This document shows positions 1 to 11,939 of a stretch of DNA of 64,000 nucleotides, in pieces (position 1 is the stretch's first letter; each line of letters begins with the position of its first letter). This stretch comes from Serendipita indica DSM 11827 (Eukaryota > Basidiomycota > Agaricomycetes > Sebacinales > Serendipitaceae), in NCBI GenBank assembly GCA_910890315.1, contig CAJVGD010000018.1:452908-516907 (forward strand). Direction: 5' to 3'. The notes under the pieces were generated by a model, which saw nothing but the letters and a program-made list of their open reading frames with translations, did not search any database and was not told where the DNA came from. Both the position numbers and the translations under genes were made by a program.

Positions 1-860
1 AGACGCATTGAGATGCTCGTCCACGACGGGCGTACTTGACGGAAGATGTTCTCGGAGTATCGCTACTAGCTACACGAGTGAGTATAATGCTCCATCATTG
101 GGCATTCCACCTACGAGATCGTGAAGAACCGAGTCTGCTCTGACCTGTTCATCATAAGTGGAAATGGCAGCAAGTCAAGAGAGGCGACATACGGGTTTGG
201 AAATCCGATAGGCATCCATGAAATCAGGTCGAGCCGCATCCAGACCCTCCTCTTGCATAAAATCAAAGTCATAGTTTCTCGTCACGCAAAGCGACGTCTT
301 GGGAACCGTCAAGCTGCCCACAGGCAAGTCGTCTACCAACGACCCACAGGAACCAAATCTATCCAACGTATCATGTTTCTCCCTAAAACTCTGGCAACCT
401 GAACGCACCTAATGACGACCATATCTCCTGCACCCGCTTGATCGAGCACCTCGCGAGCCTCGCGGACAAAGAAATCCATATTGGCCGAGCCCATGCCGAT
501 ACTAACGATACTGACGGGTGTACCCTTGTACGTGCCCGTGATCGTCAAGAATCCACGCTCCGAGTAGAGTTCAAATACGCTCAGAGGTGCGTCATTGGCA
601 TGCGCGCCGTTGTGGTTCCCGGATACGCCGCTCTCAGCCTGGTCTTGTACGTTTTCGACAGCTTTAGCCGTCGCTTGTCGGTCCAAGTATCGTCCAATTG
701 TCCTGGCACGCGCTGGATCTCCGACGGTAATCTGGAATATACGTTGGTTTTGCCACGGACCACTGGGAGTGAGACCTACAATGCGATTCGCAAGTTCTCC
801 AGGTTTGATTCCTAGATGATAAACCCGTCCATCCGCGCTCTTTGGGAAATCTAACGACAC
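1..860 (-). CDS. Uridine phosphorylase-like nucleoside phosphorylase (3' end beyond window)
   Basis: Likely cleaves uridine with phosphate to uracil and ribose-1-phosphate (pyrimidine salvage, cytosol). The start ATG at 860 opens MSLDFPKSADGRVYHLG. Family motifs of the PNP_UDP_1 fold follow in order: VGDPARARTIGRYLD (phosphate side), RGFLTITGTYKGTPVSIVSI, GMGSANMDFFVRE, and VVIRFGSCG across the first intron. Exons read from the sequence are 860-409, 358-193, 144-115 and 69-1; all three introns are 45-50 bp with GT/AG ends. The last exon reads LREHLPSSTPVVDEHLN and is still open at base 1, so the C-terminus lies outside. A non-conserved insert (NHNGAHAND) sits near residue 85. The family call is firm; uridine rather than another nucleoside is inferred from family resemblance. 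Confidence 0.85.
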
Positions 861-1238
861 GTGAATATCCTTTCCACTCTACTCCCGCTCCAGACGACAA
901 CGTCGCCACCCAAGAAAAAGCTCGCCACTCCTGGTGAAAATCCTTACAGAATGATAACACGTACTGGCATCACTGATATGTGTTTTCATCTTTTACAAAT
1001 GACCATCAAATATCTCTTTACCCGAGCTGGAAGTGGCTGGATCCAAAAGACGTCAGCCGGATCTCATGGTCTCGGCGCACTACTTGCCCGCCGCAGGTGA
1101 CCAATGCGAACCACAAAGTGACGGGAATAATCGGCGGTATATGTGTAGACCAGCGAACAACCAAAAAATACAACACGATATGAAACATATAGTCACGAGC
1201 TCTGGAGGTGGCCAGGCTCGAGTAGGCGGGCAATGGGC

Positions 1239-3671
1239 CTATATCCAATCCCCAACAGACTCTTTCCAACCCTGTGTAACCCTCGACATACCAGGACCAA
1301 CAGCTTCCAACGGCGCAATCGTCCACCACATCCCAGGCAAACTCCGCGAAATATCGCGATTCACGCGTCCATTCGCCGTACTGTTCGAACTATTGGACGT
1401 CGCCTTATCCGTCACACCCTTGATAAACGACGGGTTTGACTTTTTCTCTCCAAGCGAATGCGCACCATCAACGATTGTGCCTACAACAAAGAAAATATGT
1501 TAGATATGGATACGGAAGAGAGAGAAGACGTACCGGGAGGTGGAACGGTCGAGGACCCATCACGCAAGCTCGTCTCCCAATCACTCGGCGCAAACGGTGG
1601 CAACCCATAATACTCGCCAAAATAGACATGTCGCAAACTCGGCGCGAAAACTTCGTCACTGGAGCCCCCTGTTCCTTCCACGTGGATCGGTATTGCACTC
1701 CCCATATCGCCAAACTCTTTCCTCGCCGACTCAGAGGTAGAATCATCGAGCGTAAACCGTTTATTCTCCCTCCCGGCCCCCATACTCGTCCTCGACGTCG
1801 TCGGCTCGGACAAGTAATTCGTGAGCATCGGCTTGCCGACGCCGGAACCCACAAACGGAAGGGACGACGCGCTCCTATCCAGGACGCGCTCGACATAATA
1901 CCGCTGTCGATCATAAGGCGACACCCGTTTACTGCCCTCGCCCTTCCAAATCATGAGCGAATCACTCTGCTGGGGGGCCGCAAACGACATGTCAAACACG
2001 AGCGTCTGCAACGACACCATATTCTGGAAATAAGGCACGACCATTTCGAAAAACGCGTCGAAATGCGCCACTTCGACGTTTCCTCCAGGTACAGCAACAG
2101 AGATTCGGAGTGTATGGATGCTCTGCGCAAACTCGGCTTTCATTCCCAACTGCTCCTCGACGTACCCCTCGGGCACGGAAAGCGCGTGGAAAATGCCGGC
2201 CCACCACCGCTCGGCACCGTATCCAGCTTCAGAGGAGATGGACCCAGACGAACCGACTTCGATCCTCCGACTCGTTGGTATCGGGTTGACATTTGTAGTC
2301 GCCGTGACGTTGGGTGTAGAAGGTTGATGTCCACCAAGACTCCCCTTTCGCGTCTGATACGTCACCGTCCCGTCCGCCATAATGGCCATATCCGCCTCGT
2401 CATCACTACTGTCTCCCTCGATGCCAGCGCCATTATACGGCGGCCGACTCATGAGTCCAAATTCTGCATTCGTCGAGTTTTGCTGAATGCTTCCATCGGC
2501 GTGCAAGCCCAAGTGGCGTAGATTCGCCAGGCGACGGAGGACGAATCCGAGCGTCATGCCTTCGAGCTCCTCTTGGGACCATGCCGGACGCGGGACGAGT
2601 AGATTGAGTGTCGTGAGCGTGGCGAGATTCCGCGTCGTAATAATGCTCGTCATGAAATGACCTGGCCTTGCAAGCATCCCTGGAAGCCCATTCTCCGTCG
2701 CTGTGGGCGGATGGTGCGCAAAAATGGCGTCGAGAACTCCGCCGAATCCGCGAAGAATGTTGCCCGTTTGTCCATAGCTGAGTCCGATTGCAAAATGTGG
2801 GATGGAAACGCGGTTGGGCGAGTTGAACACGCCTTGCGAGTCTGTCCAGCGTGGGCCGACTTCGGCGTGGAAACTGGCTTCCGTGAGCGAGTCGATGAGT
2901 GCACTGTCGCGTGGGTGGAGGGTGCGGGCGGGTTGTGGGGGGACTTGGGGTGGAGTGATAAAGAGGCGTTGGCGCAGGCGGCTAATAAAGCTGGCCCATA
3001 TATGAGGTTCCGCGGGGAGAGCGCGGATATCGAGGATGATCGTGTGTAGACAAGGAGACCAGAGGAGTAGGATTCCCGCTTGGATGAAGAAACGGGCGAG
3101 ATTGAGGTCTGTCTGCGCCTGGGATGCTTCAATTTCGCGCGTGATGTATAGTTCCATCACTCTGAAAAACGAGTACTTTAGTACTTGACACGGGTTGGAT
3201 GAAGCTCGTGTACCTAGTGTTTGTCAAGCAGCTTCGACGACTGACAAGAACGTCTGCAATGGCCAGACTGCTGACACGCACATGGCGATGGATCATGTCA
3301 CCACATGCGATCCAAATGTCCTTTCGACATGAAACAAAGGCGAGAATGTCGCTCTTGGCGGTCAAGGCGGTGGAGCCTCTGGTGCCGATACCAAGATTGA
3401 CAGACTCTCTTCTAGATGAGCTTGTGTAGATATCTGGTGAATCTAGAATCTAGTGGTAAGTTTAAAGATACCACGGGCGATGGATGGACAGACCCATGGA
3501 ATGGAGTGCAGAAGATGTTTGCCAGGATGCGGTTGTAGCGCGTCCCCAGGGTTTTGTATAGGGCTTTAGGGGCGACTGAGGGCTGAGGAGGGGCTCGAGA
3601 ATGGCATCGCAAATGCGGACGAGGAGATGCGGCGCAAAGTCGACGGGGAGGGTAGGGCCAGAGTGTTCCAT
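1239..3671 (-). CDS. Uncharacterised protein, possible degenerate F-box-like N-terminus
   Basis: The main exon is open from 3160 to about 1533 (over 540 residues). It is joined by an intron with GTACGT donor and TTGTAG acceptor (about 1533-1480) to a last exon that ends in the stop at 1239. The protein alternates leucine-rich stretches (NLATLTTLNLLVPRPAW, RLANLRHLGLHADGS) with low-complexity Ser/Gly/Thr regions, and a leucine-rich-like scaffold is plausible. Upstream reading frames on the same strand look coding: one from an ATG at 3671 (MEHSGPTLPVDFAPHLLVRI) and one around 3340-3230 (SDILAFVSCRKDIWIAC, resembling the start of an F-box helix bundle). I could not fix those splice sites, so the 5' part is tentative. 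No function is assigned. It is divergent from the reductase gene at 4038, with about 370 bp between starts. Confidence 0.6.
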
Positions 3672-4037
3672 TGGGAATTACTGTAATCAGAACCTCATTA
3701 GCATCCAGACTTGATAAATAAACAGCGCGTCCGCGGTGACATACACAACGACGTTGGTGGAGTGGCTCCCAACGAGTGTCTAGTGTTGATTCCACGTTGA
3801 ATACACTACAAATAGTCTGTAAATTGGTGGCCAAAGAGCAGATCAGAGCAGCCACCCGCTGCGGCCGTTGGGTCCAACGTTGGTCGACTGTCATCGCCAG
3901 CCACGAATATCTCAACAAGTCTTTCAAGAGGTTAGATTCACACTATTATTCCAACTCCGAAGTATCGGAGCCACCAAATGTTCACAAGTCCGGCGCCGGC
4001 AATTGGTTACCGGCTGCTCCTTCGACCCAACGACGAC

Positions 4038-5082
4038 ATGTCTTCTTCAAAAGCTGTCGTAGCTCCTCTTCCGCCCCCTACAAAGGCCATATTCCAGCCA
4101 GACCTGTTCAAAGACAAGGTGCTCTTTTGCACCGGTGGAGGATCTGGGATATGCAAGGTCATTGTACAGACGATGGTAAGTTCCTCTCACCAACAAATAA
4201 CCAGATTGACCTAGTCTTGCAGATGGAACTCGGTGCCAACGCTGCCATTCTAGGCCGCAACGCAGCACGCCTCGAGAGCGCAGCAAACGAGATGAGCACT
4301 GCAACTGGAAGAAAATGCCTTGCTCTTCCTGCAGACGTACGCAAATACACCGACCTTGAAGCTGCTGCAGCCAAGACGGTTGAACAGTTTGGAAAGATTG
4401 ACTTTGTCATCTGCGGTGCGTCCATCTCTTCTTGCTACGCCTATACAAACTCAGACCATGATATAGGTGCCGCGGGAAACTTTCTCGCTCCCATCTCTGG
4501 TCTCTCGCCAAATGCGTTTCGAACCGTTGTCGAGATTGACACCATTGGGACGTACAACACCATCAAGGCTACGCTCGACCATGTACGAGCCACCAAGGGC
4601 GCGTACATTCACATTTCGGCGACACTCCAGTACCGCGGAACACCTTACCAAGCCCACTTGAGCGCCGCAAAGTCGGGCGTGGACGGACTCAGCCGCGTTC
4701 TCGCCGTAGAGGAAGGTCCAAGAGGTGTACGAAGCAATGTAATCGCTCCTGGACCCATTGACGACACAGAAGGTGTGTACGATCCACTGCTCGAGACGAA
4801 GCCCGCACTAAACGACCATCAGGAATGAGCAGACTAGGCGCTCGAAACCCAGATGGGTCCGTCCAAACAGGCGAATCCCAAATCCCGCTCCAACGCCTTG
4901 GCAAATCAATTGAAATCGCACATACTGCCGTCTTCCTCTTTTCGGAAGCGGCCAACTTTATCACAGGCCAGATCATCGTCGTCGACGGCGGCTCCGAGCA
5001 CATTCGTTCGACACTGTTGCCTTACCCTGTTAGCGTCCTGGAACCCGAGGCCGTAAAGTCGATGATTCGTGGCAAGTTGTAG
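4038..5082 (+). CDS. SPS19: Peroxisomal 2,4-dienoyl-CoA reductase, tandem copy 1
   Basis: An SDR-family enzyme that reduces 2,4-dienoyl-CoA with NADPH during beta-oxidation of unsaturated fatty acids. Exons 4038-4175, 4223-4415, 4467-4772 and 4823-5082 give 298 residues. The NADPH-binding glycine motif is TGGGSGIC (Cys where most SDRs have Gly). Family blocks are clear: [40 protein letters not shown] with the Lys of [24 protein letters not shown] and FITGQIIVVDGGS. This order and the AAGNF block match DECR2/SPS19 rather than generic SDRs. The C-terminus is -GKL, a weak variant of the peroxisomal PTS1 signal (usually SKL or AKL). Introns sit at the same places as in the next two copies. Confidence 0.85.
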
Positions 5083-5861
5083 ATGAACGACTGTTCGAGT
5101 ATCTATGCCTATTGCAAAGCTATCTAGTCGAACATGGATTTGTCTGCGATCCGAGAAGCTGGTGGCCGAGTTAAAATTAGCAAGCTTAGAGCTGAGTTTA
5201 CGTAACCGACGTCCTCTATCAAGAGTGCATCGCGAAATTTCTTCACCGATTTCTCGGTACCGAATGCCAGCTCAACCGTGGTGGGTTCGAGACAGTAAGA
5301 GTGTCACAGGTGACGTGCACGGTTAACCTGCCGTTGCATGCCAGCGAGACAGCACGCATTGTGGGGTATTTTTCCGACGAGGAGAAACCCCTATCAGTCC
5401 AAGGTGTTCAATGACTCAAACGGCGTTAACGGTAATAAGCAGACAATAATGCTTGCCTCTTTACAACAATCAGAAGCTGGATCCAAACAACCGCCACTAG
5501 CAACCCTGTCCTGACGACCAGCACAGGGGTCACATTCACTATCAGTGATCCCTGCTCACGTCCTGGCGCAAGGTGGCCGGTCACGGTCCGGAGCCTTTAC
5601 TCGGATAAATTCTACATCGAAGCTTTGGATTCCAGGGCCACACGGGGACCAACAAAAAAGCCAAGGGTGGCGGATTGTCAAGTCTTGATCTTCGACCATT
5701 TCCCCCCCAACCGCCCGCTTACTTATTCCTAATCCTCTCACTCCCAGAGTCCCCTAGAAAGAACTATACTTACCACTTTGGATCTCCCTGCATCTCTTAG
5801 GTGGGGCTATCCGTTGCATGGCGTCCTTGGCTGAGGCTGACAGTGCTCCTAGTTACTCGAC

Positions 5862-6921
5862 ATGTCTTCTTCATCCACAAAGGCAGTCGTGGCACCTCTT
5901 CCGCCACCAACAACCTCTATATTTCAGCCGGACCTCTTCAAGGACAAGGTCCTCTTCTGCACGGGCGGAGGTTCGGGAATATGCAAAGTCATTGTCAAAA
6001 CCATGGTATTTTCCACTTCTTACTCACCTCCGAGTCTCTCAGACCAAGAATAGATGGAACTCGGAGCGAATGCAGCCATATTAGGCCGAAACGCCGTCCG
6101 CCTCGAGGCCGCCGCAGCAGAGATGGGCCGTGCTACCGGAAGGGAATGTATCCCCGTTCCCGGAGACGTGAGAAGGTACGCCGATCTCGAGGCGGCGGTG
6201 GCAAAAACCGTTGAACGGTTTGGGAGGATTGACTATGTCGTCTGTGGTGCGTCCATTTCTCATCTCTATTCTCATTCTCACTCATATCTTGATACATCTA
6301 CAGGTGCCGCTGGAAACTTTCTGGCACCCATCTCCGGTCTCTCCTCCAACGCATTCCGAACCGTCGTTGAGATTGATACCATTGGCACATATAACACTGT
6401 CAAGGCAACACTCAATCACGTTCGTGCTACCAGGGGCTCGTACATTCACATCTCGGCCACCCTTCAATATCGTGGTACACCTTCCCAAGCACATGTTGCC
6501 GCTGCAAAGGCCGGTGTTGACGGAATCAGTCGTGTTCTGGCTGTAGAAGAGGGACCAAGAGGTGTACGAAGCAACGTAATTGCCCCGGGACTCACTGATA
6601 GCACAGAGGGTACGTCAAGCCACTCTCTTCTTCAGTTCCCCCCTAATTAACTTGTTTTCAGGGATTAGCAGACTTGGTGCTCGAAAGTCTGATGGGTCCG
6701 TCGAGACAGGCGAATCACTAGTCCCTCTCCAACGACTCGGCAAGTCGATCGAAATCGCACATGCTGCCGTATTTCTCTTCTCTGAAGCAGCCAACTTTAT
6801 TACGGGACAGGTTCTCGCCGTCGACGGAGGCTCAGAGCACACTCGTTCCACTCCTTTGCCCTATCCCATCAGCGTACTAGACCCCGAGGGTGTCAAATCG
6901 ATGATTCGCGGCAAGCTGTAG
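5862..6921 (+). CDS. SPS19: Peroxisomal 2,4-dienoyl-CoA reductase, tandem copy 2
   Basis: Same enzyme and same four-exon structure as the copy at 4038. It starts [16 protein letters not shown] at 5862; exon 2 begins at the ATG at 6054, exon 3 after the short intron ending near 6303, and the last exon after the intron ending near 6661 ([12 protein letters not shown]). All catalytic and cofactor blocks are kept and no internal stop was seen in the spliced frame. It also ends in -GKL. Copies 2 and 3 are far closer to each other than to copy 1: intron 2 and most of exon 3 are nearly identical, so that duplication is younger or the pair has been gene-converted. Confidence 0.85.
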
Positions 6922-7764
6922 AGGAACTACAGTTCGAGTATCTATGCCTATTGCAAAGTTATCTAGTCAAACGCGAATGCGCCCTGAGATCCGGGCACGA
7001 TATCTATGGCCGAGTTAAGTTTAGCACATCCAATGCCGAGATCATGAGATTGCTGCTATTGACCAACGCCCATATCAGCATCACATCTCTAGATTTCCTC
7101 ACCGCTATACCAATACCGAATGCTAGCTCAAGTGAAGGCGCCCATGGTGGCGCACCTTATCTTCGAAAATGTCGGAATTAGATAGGTGACATGCACGGTT
7201 AACTTGCCGTTACATGTCAGCAAAAACTAAACCCAGCACGCATTGTGGGCTGCTGTCCCGACCGTGAAATAGGCCTCGCTCCTACTCCAAGATATCCTAT
7301 TGAACGGTATTGGAGGAAATGGGCGGACAATAATGCCTGCCTCTTTTCAACAATCGGAAGCAGATTCAGGCAACCGCCACAAGCATCCCTGTCCTGCCAA
7401 CCAGCATGGGGTCCTTACTGCGGGATTATTTTCACTACCCAAGTCCATCAGTTGCTCTTACTCACGTCCCGGCGCAAGGTGGCCGAACTGTAAACATGCC
7501 GACTGTCATGGTCGCCACTCCCCAGATTCTTTACTCGGATAAATTCTATTTCGAAGCGGGATTCCTTAGAGGGCCACAAGAACGGTGGCGGGGTCTTTAA
7601 GCCTTGAGCTTTGACCACTCCCTCCAATCGCCCGTTTACTTGCTCCCGGTACTCTCAGTTCGATACATCCCAAGAATCACGCTCGCCATCCCGTATCACT
7701 GAGGTGGAGCTGTCCATTGCATCGCATCCTTGGCTGAAGCTGATATTGCTCCTAGTTACTCGGC

Positions 7765-8821
7765 ATGTCCTCTTCACCCGCAAAAGCAGTTGTGGCACCT
7801 CTCCCGCCGGCAACAAGTTCCGTATTCCAGCCGGATCTCTTCAAGGGCAAAGTCCTCTTCTGCACAGGCGGGGGGTCTGGAATATGCAAGGTCATCGTGA
7901 AAACAATGGTATTCTTTTCTTTCCACCACATACGAGTCGCTCAGACAAAGAGTAGATGGAACTTGGGGCGAATGCAGCCATACTAGGCCGAAACGCCGTC
8001 CGCCTCGAGGCCGCCGCAGCAGAGATGAGTCGTAATACCGGAAGGGAATGTATCCCGGTTCCTGGAGACGTGAGAAGATACGCCGATCTCGAGGCGGCGG
8101 TGGCAAAAACCGTTGAACGGTTTGGGAGGATTGACTATGTCATCTGTGGTGCGTCCATTTCTCATCTCTATTCTCATTCTCTCTCATATCTTGATACGTC
8201 TACAGGTGCCGCTGGAAACTTTCTGGCACCCATCTCCGGTCTCTCCTCCAACGCATTCCGAACCGTCGTTGAAATTGATACCATTGGCACATATAACACT
8301 GTCAAGGCAACACTCAATCATGTTCGTGCTACCAGGGGCTCGTACATTCACATCTCAGCCACCCTTCAATACCGTGGTACACCTTTCCAAGCACATGTTG
8401 CCGCTGCAAAGGCCGGTGTTGACGGAATCAGTCGTGTTCTGGCTGTAGAAGAGGGACCAAGAGGTGTACGAAGTAACGTTATCGCCCCGGGACTCACCGA
8501 TAGCACAGAGGGTATGTCAAGCCACTTTGTTCTTCAATTCTCCTGAATAACCTCTTCTCAGGGATTAGCAGACTTGGTGCTCGAAAGTCTGATGGATCCG
8601 TCGAAACTGGCGAATCACAAGCTCCTCTCCAACGACTTGGCAAGTCGATCGAAATCGCACATGCGGCTGTATTCCTCTTCTCTGAAGCAGCCAACTTTAT
8701 TACGGGACAGATCCTCGCCGTCGATGGAGGCGCGGAACACACCCGTTCGACCCCCTTACCCTATCCCATCAGCGTACTGGATCCAGAGGGTGTCAAATCG
8801 ATGATTCGTCCAAGGCTCTAA
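7765..8821 (+). CDS. SPS19: Peroxisomal 2,4-dienoyl-CoA reductase, tandem copy 3
   Basis: Third head-to-tail copy, starting [16 protein letters not shown] at 7765, with the same introns and family blocks as the copy at 5862. The end differs: after KSMIR the codons read Pro-Arg-Leu and then TAA at 8819-8821, where the other copies read Gly-Lys-Leu. The C-terminal tripeptide -PRL is further from a PTS1 consensus, so this copy may be less well imported into peroxisomes. That is inference; the catalytic part looks intact. Confidence 0.85.
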
Positions 8822-9354
8822 TTAGGATGCGATGATGATATACCGAGGCGCAATTCCCGTCCCGCTACCATCTGCGGCTATAGGAATGGCTTGAGCCCGC
8901 AGATGATACCCGCTGTGCTTAATTATACGCCAGGAGCTTGTTTTAGTACATTGTACATGTGGGAGTATTGTCAAGCGAGATGGTTCAAGGGTTACTCGAT
9001 CTCGCATTGTACCATACTTATTGCAGGCCAAGTCAGAATCTTGTATCTGGTGACATATTCTACGATGCTCTCTTTCGGAGACATGTGACACAAACTCACT
9101 GATGGCTCGAGGCTCATTGAATACATGAGAATATTCATCCTCTGCTGAATAAGCGTTGCTCGGTAGACTCAGAGAGCAAGTTTATTCTCCCGATTCAAGC
9201 AAAGAATGATAGCGAGCTATGAGGTCCACGTGAGTGGCACCGTTCTAATAAATGTCGCTTAGTCGACAGATGCCAATGCATTTGAAATGAACTTTACGAG
9301 GAATCGATCACAGTCTGAGCCCTAACCTGAGACTATAACAGCCTACTCAGCAGT
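8822..9354. other. Intergenic, nothing recognised
   Basis: Downstream of the third reductase copy. There are only short open frames without domain or splice support on either strand, and no repeat or RNA gene was recognised. Confidence 0.4.
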
Positions 9355-9615
9355 AGACATGGTAAAGAGGAGTTGACGCAGCCTATTAAACCACTCCCTC
9401 GACTCCCCGTTGCTGGGCCAGCGAACACACCAGTCACTCCCCCACACCCTCCAATTCCTAAGCCACCCGTGGTTAGCAAAGTAATGGCCAGAAACGCTGG
9501 CAAAGAGGCAGCACAAAAAGCAGTTCATGGCACAGGGCAGAGGCAGAACAGTATCCGGGACTTGGAGGCAAGGCTGGAGGCTCAGTGGCGTCAGAACATA
9601 GGGTTTGCATCATAG
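9355..9615 (+). CDS. Possible last exon of a small unknown protein
   Basis: An open frame ends at the TAG at 9613-9615. It carries a proline-rich stretch (PVTPPHPPIPKPP) followed by a charged, probably helical end (RDLEARLEAQWRQNIGF). It has no ATG near its left end, but a plausible acceptor (ATAACAG at 9334-9340) lies just upstream and a further candidate exon with STDANAFEMNF lies near 9265-9310. It may therefore be the 3' exon of a short gene. No family is recognised, and expression data would be needed to trust it. Confidence 0.3.
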   Translation, partial: RHGKEELTQPIKPLPRLPVAGPANTPVTPPHPPIPKPPVVSKVMARNAGKEAAQKAVHGTGQRQNSIRDLEARLEAQWRQNIGFAS

Positions 9616-10352
9616 CTCTAGATTTCTAGCTGTAGAATAATTTGGTATTTTCCATCACTCCATTGAAAGGCTCGAACAGAGAATGCTCATTGACGCCTAG
9701 GAGTCCTTAGAAGGATATAAGTCTACGTTTGATCTCATTCTGTTCCTACCACTATGAGTGATTGGGAGGTAGCGAGTATGATACGGTGCGGAGTAGCACT
9801 CGTCACGGAGAGTGGCGTCGGGGAGCGTTGGTTGGTGGCACTTACCTTATTCAGTTGTTTTTGCCCCGTCTGAGTGATTTGTTACTTATCTAGGTTGCTA
9901 AAGTGATAAATGATATTGGAACCTTCTGGTACAGGCAAACGGGACGTAGCCAGTTTCACTCACTCGAGAAGGAAGGTGAGCCAGATATTGATCCCTGACT
10001 ATTTGATATGAATAAGAATCAGATAATAGGCACGAGACCTCAAACGCTCCCTGGGTCGGACTTAAGGCTTAATCATCACGAGTAAGAACGCATGCGGTGT
10101 ACCAAGTGTCAAATTACCTAGATTAATCGCTAGCATCGCATGTCGACGCTTCGCCTAGGGCATATAGTTGGCGTTCCGTTGCATTTGGCCCGCCTTAGAA
10201 GCGCGCAACTCAAAGCGATGCCGTCAATTCAAGGCGGAAAGCAAATTGATGCCATTAACTCCAGGCGTATTCAACAATAAAACATTGAAGGCATGGGAGT
10301 TGCAAAGGTACGCGCGCTTGTTGGTTTATTAGGCGGCGCATCGTAAGGCTGG
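9616..10352. other. Intergenic, upstream of a small secreted-protein gene
   Basis: No coding frame of note and no recognised RNA gene. The right end is the promoter region of the gene at 10523. Confidence 0.4.
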
Positions 10353-10358
10353 TATAAA
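10353..10358 (+). promoter_or_regulatory. TATA box of the small secreted-protein gene
   Basis: TATAAA inside GGTATAAAGCC, 165 bp before the ATG at 10523, with a pyrimidine-rich tract (about 10388-10425) between the two. The spacing suits a fungal TATA promoter with a 5' leader of about 130 bp. Confidence 0.5.
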
Positions 10359-10522
10359 GCCAACGCTGTCCAAGGTACGAGTTCCTCTCATTCCTTCATT
10401 TTTCTTCTCTTTTCCATCTTCATTCGAACGGCCCGGTGCCTCTTTGTATGCGCTTCCAACTTTCTACCTTTGACGCTAATATGTTTCTAGTCTTCTTTCT
10501 TTTCAAGGCGCTCGTTATCGAC

Positions 10523-10758
10523 ATGAAGTTCTCTATTCTCGCTCTCATTACCGTCGTCTCTGTGCTCTCCACTCGGGATGCCGCTGGGGCCCCTCTCCCC
10601 GCGTTGATGATAAGAGAGACCGGTCAGTCACTCATGAATGCGGTCGAAAACAATTTCTGAGCCAAGCAGGCAAGAACAATCACGCAGCCGCGGCTCTCTT
10701 GAATGTCAATGGACGACAAACGACGAATAATCACGATGAGAAGCAGGAAAAGAAGTAG
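10523..10758 (+). CDS. Small secreted protein (62 residues)
   Basis: Exon 1 is 10523-10622 and exon 2 is 10670-10758, joined by a 47-bp GT-AG intron. The N-terminus MKFSILALITVVSVLS is a typical signal peptide, with a likely cut before APLPALMIRE. The mature part is short, Asn/Ala-rich (NNHAAAALLNVN) and ends in a basic run, EKQEKK. There are no cysteines, so it is not a disulfide-rich effector. It resembles in plan the secreted genes at 23254-23616 (APLPA after the signal) and 40117-40445 (TPFPS). The function is unknown. Confidence 0.6.
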
Positions 10759-11052
10759 CAAGGACACTGGATGAGACGGTGCAATCAAGGAACATCAGAG
10801 TCATGAGAAGCGTGACCTCAAAGACGAGTTTGAATTTGCAGCCCGCTCTCTGCTTCGATGAGCTCGACTAGAGGACGCACATGACATATTTGTACCGTTA
10901 TGATCTCAGAGGAGTTATGAGTTTATTTATCATTGTATTCTTGTTCAGCCACTGTGAGTGTGGATGGTGGCAGCGAGAGACGATATCGAAACCTTCTTGA
11001 CCCGACTTGAGTCTGCCACTCCCGTCCTCTCAAATTCGGAATTCGCGTGTAA

Positions 11053-11879
<827 letters not shown>

Positions 11880-11939
11880 GCCTAGTCATCGTCCGGTTCT
11901 GTCGTATATTGTGAATGCTATCTGTCCAATCGACATTCA

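Larger units (their letters stand above)
4038..8821 (+). repeat. Three head-to-tail gene duplications, unit about 1.85 kb
   Basis: Start codons at 4038, 5862 and 7765 are spaced 1,824 and 1,903 bp. The similarity extends outside the coding part. After the stops of copies 1 and 2 the same text (TTCGAGTATCTATGCC, then CTATTGCAAAG) recurs, and before copies 2 and 3 the blocks GCACGCATTGTGGG and TTTACTCGGATAAATTCTA recur. The unit therefore includes promoter and 3' flank, as expected for unequal crossing-over between tandem genes. Confidence 0.8.

Noticed and set aside
1436-2521. 361-residue plus-strand open frame
   Set aside because: Antisense to the better supported minus-strand gene at 1239-3671; no domain, Arg/His-rich shadow composition.
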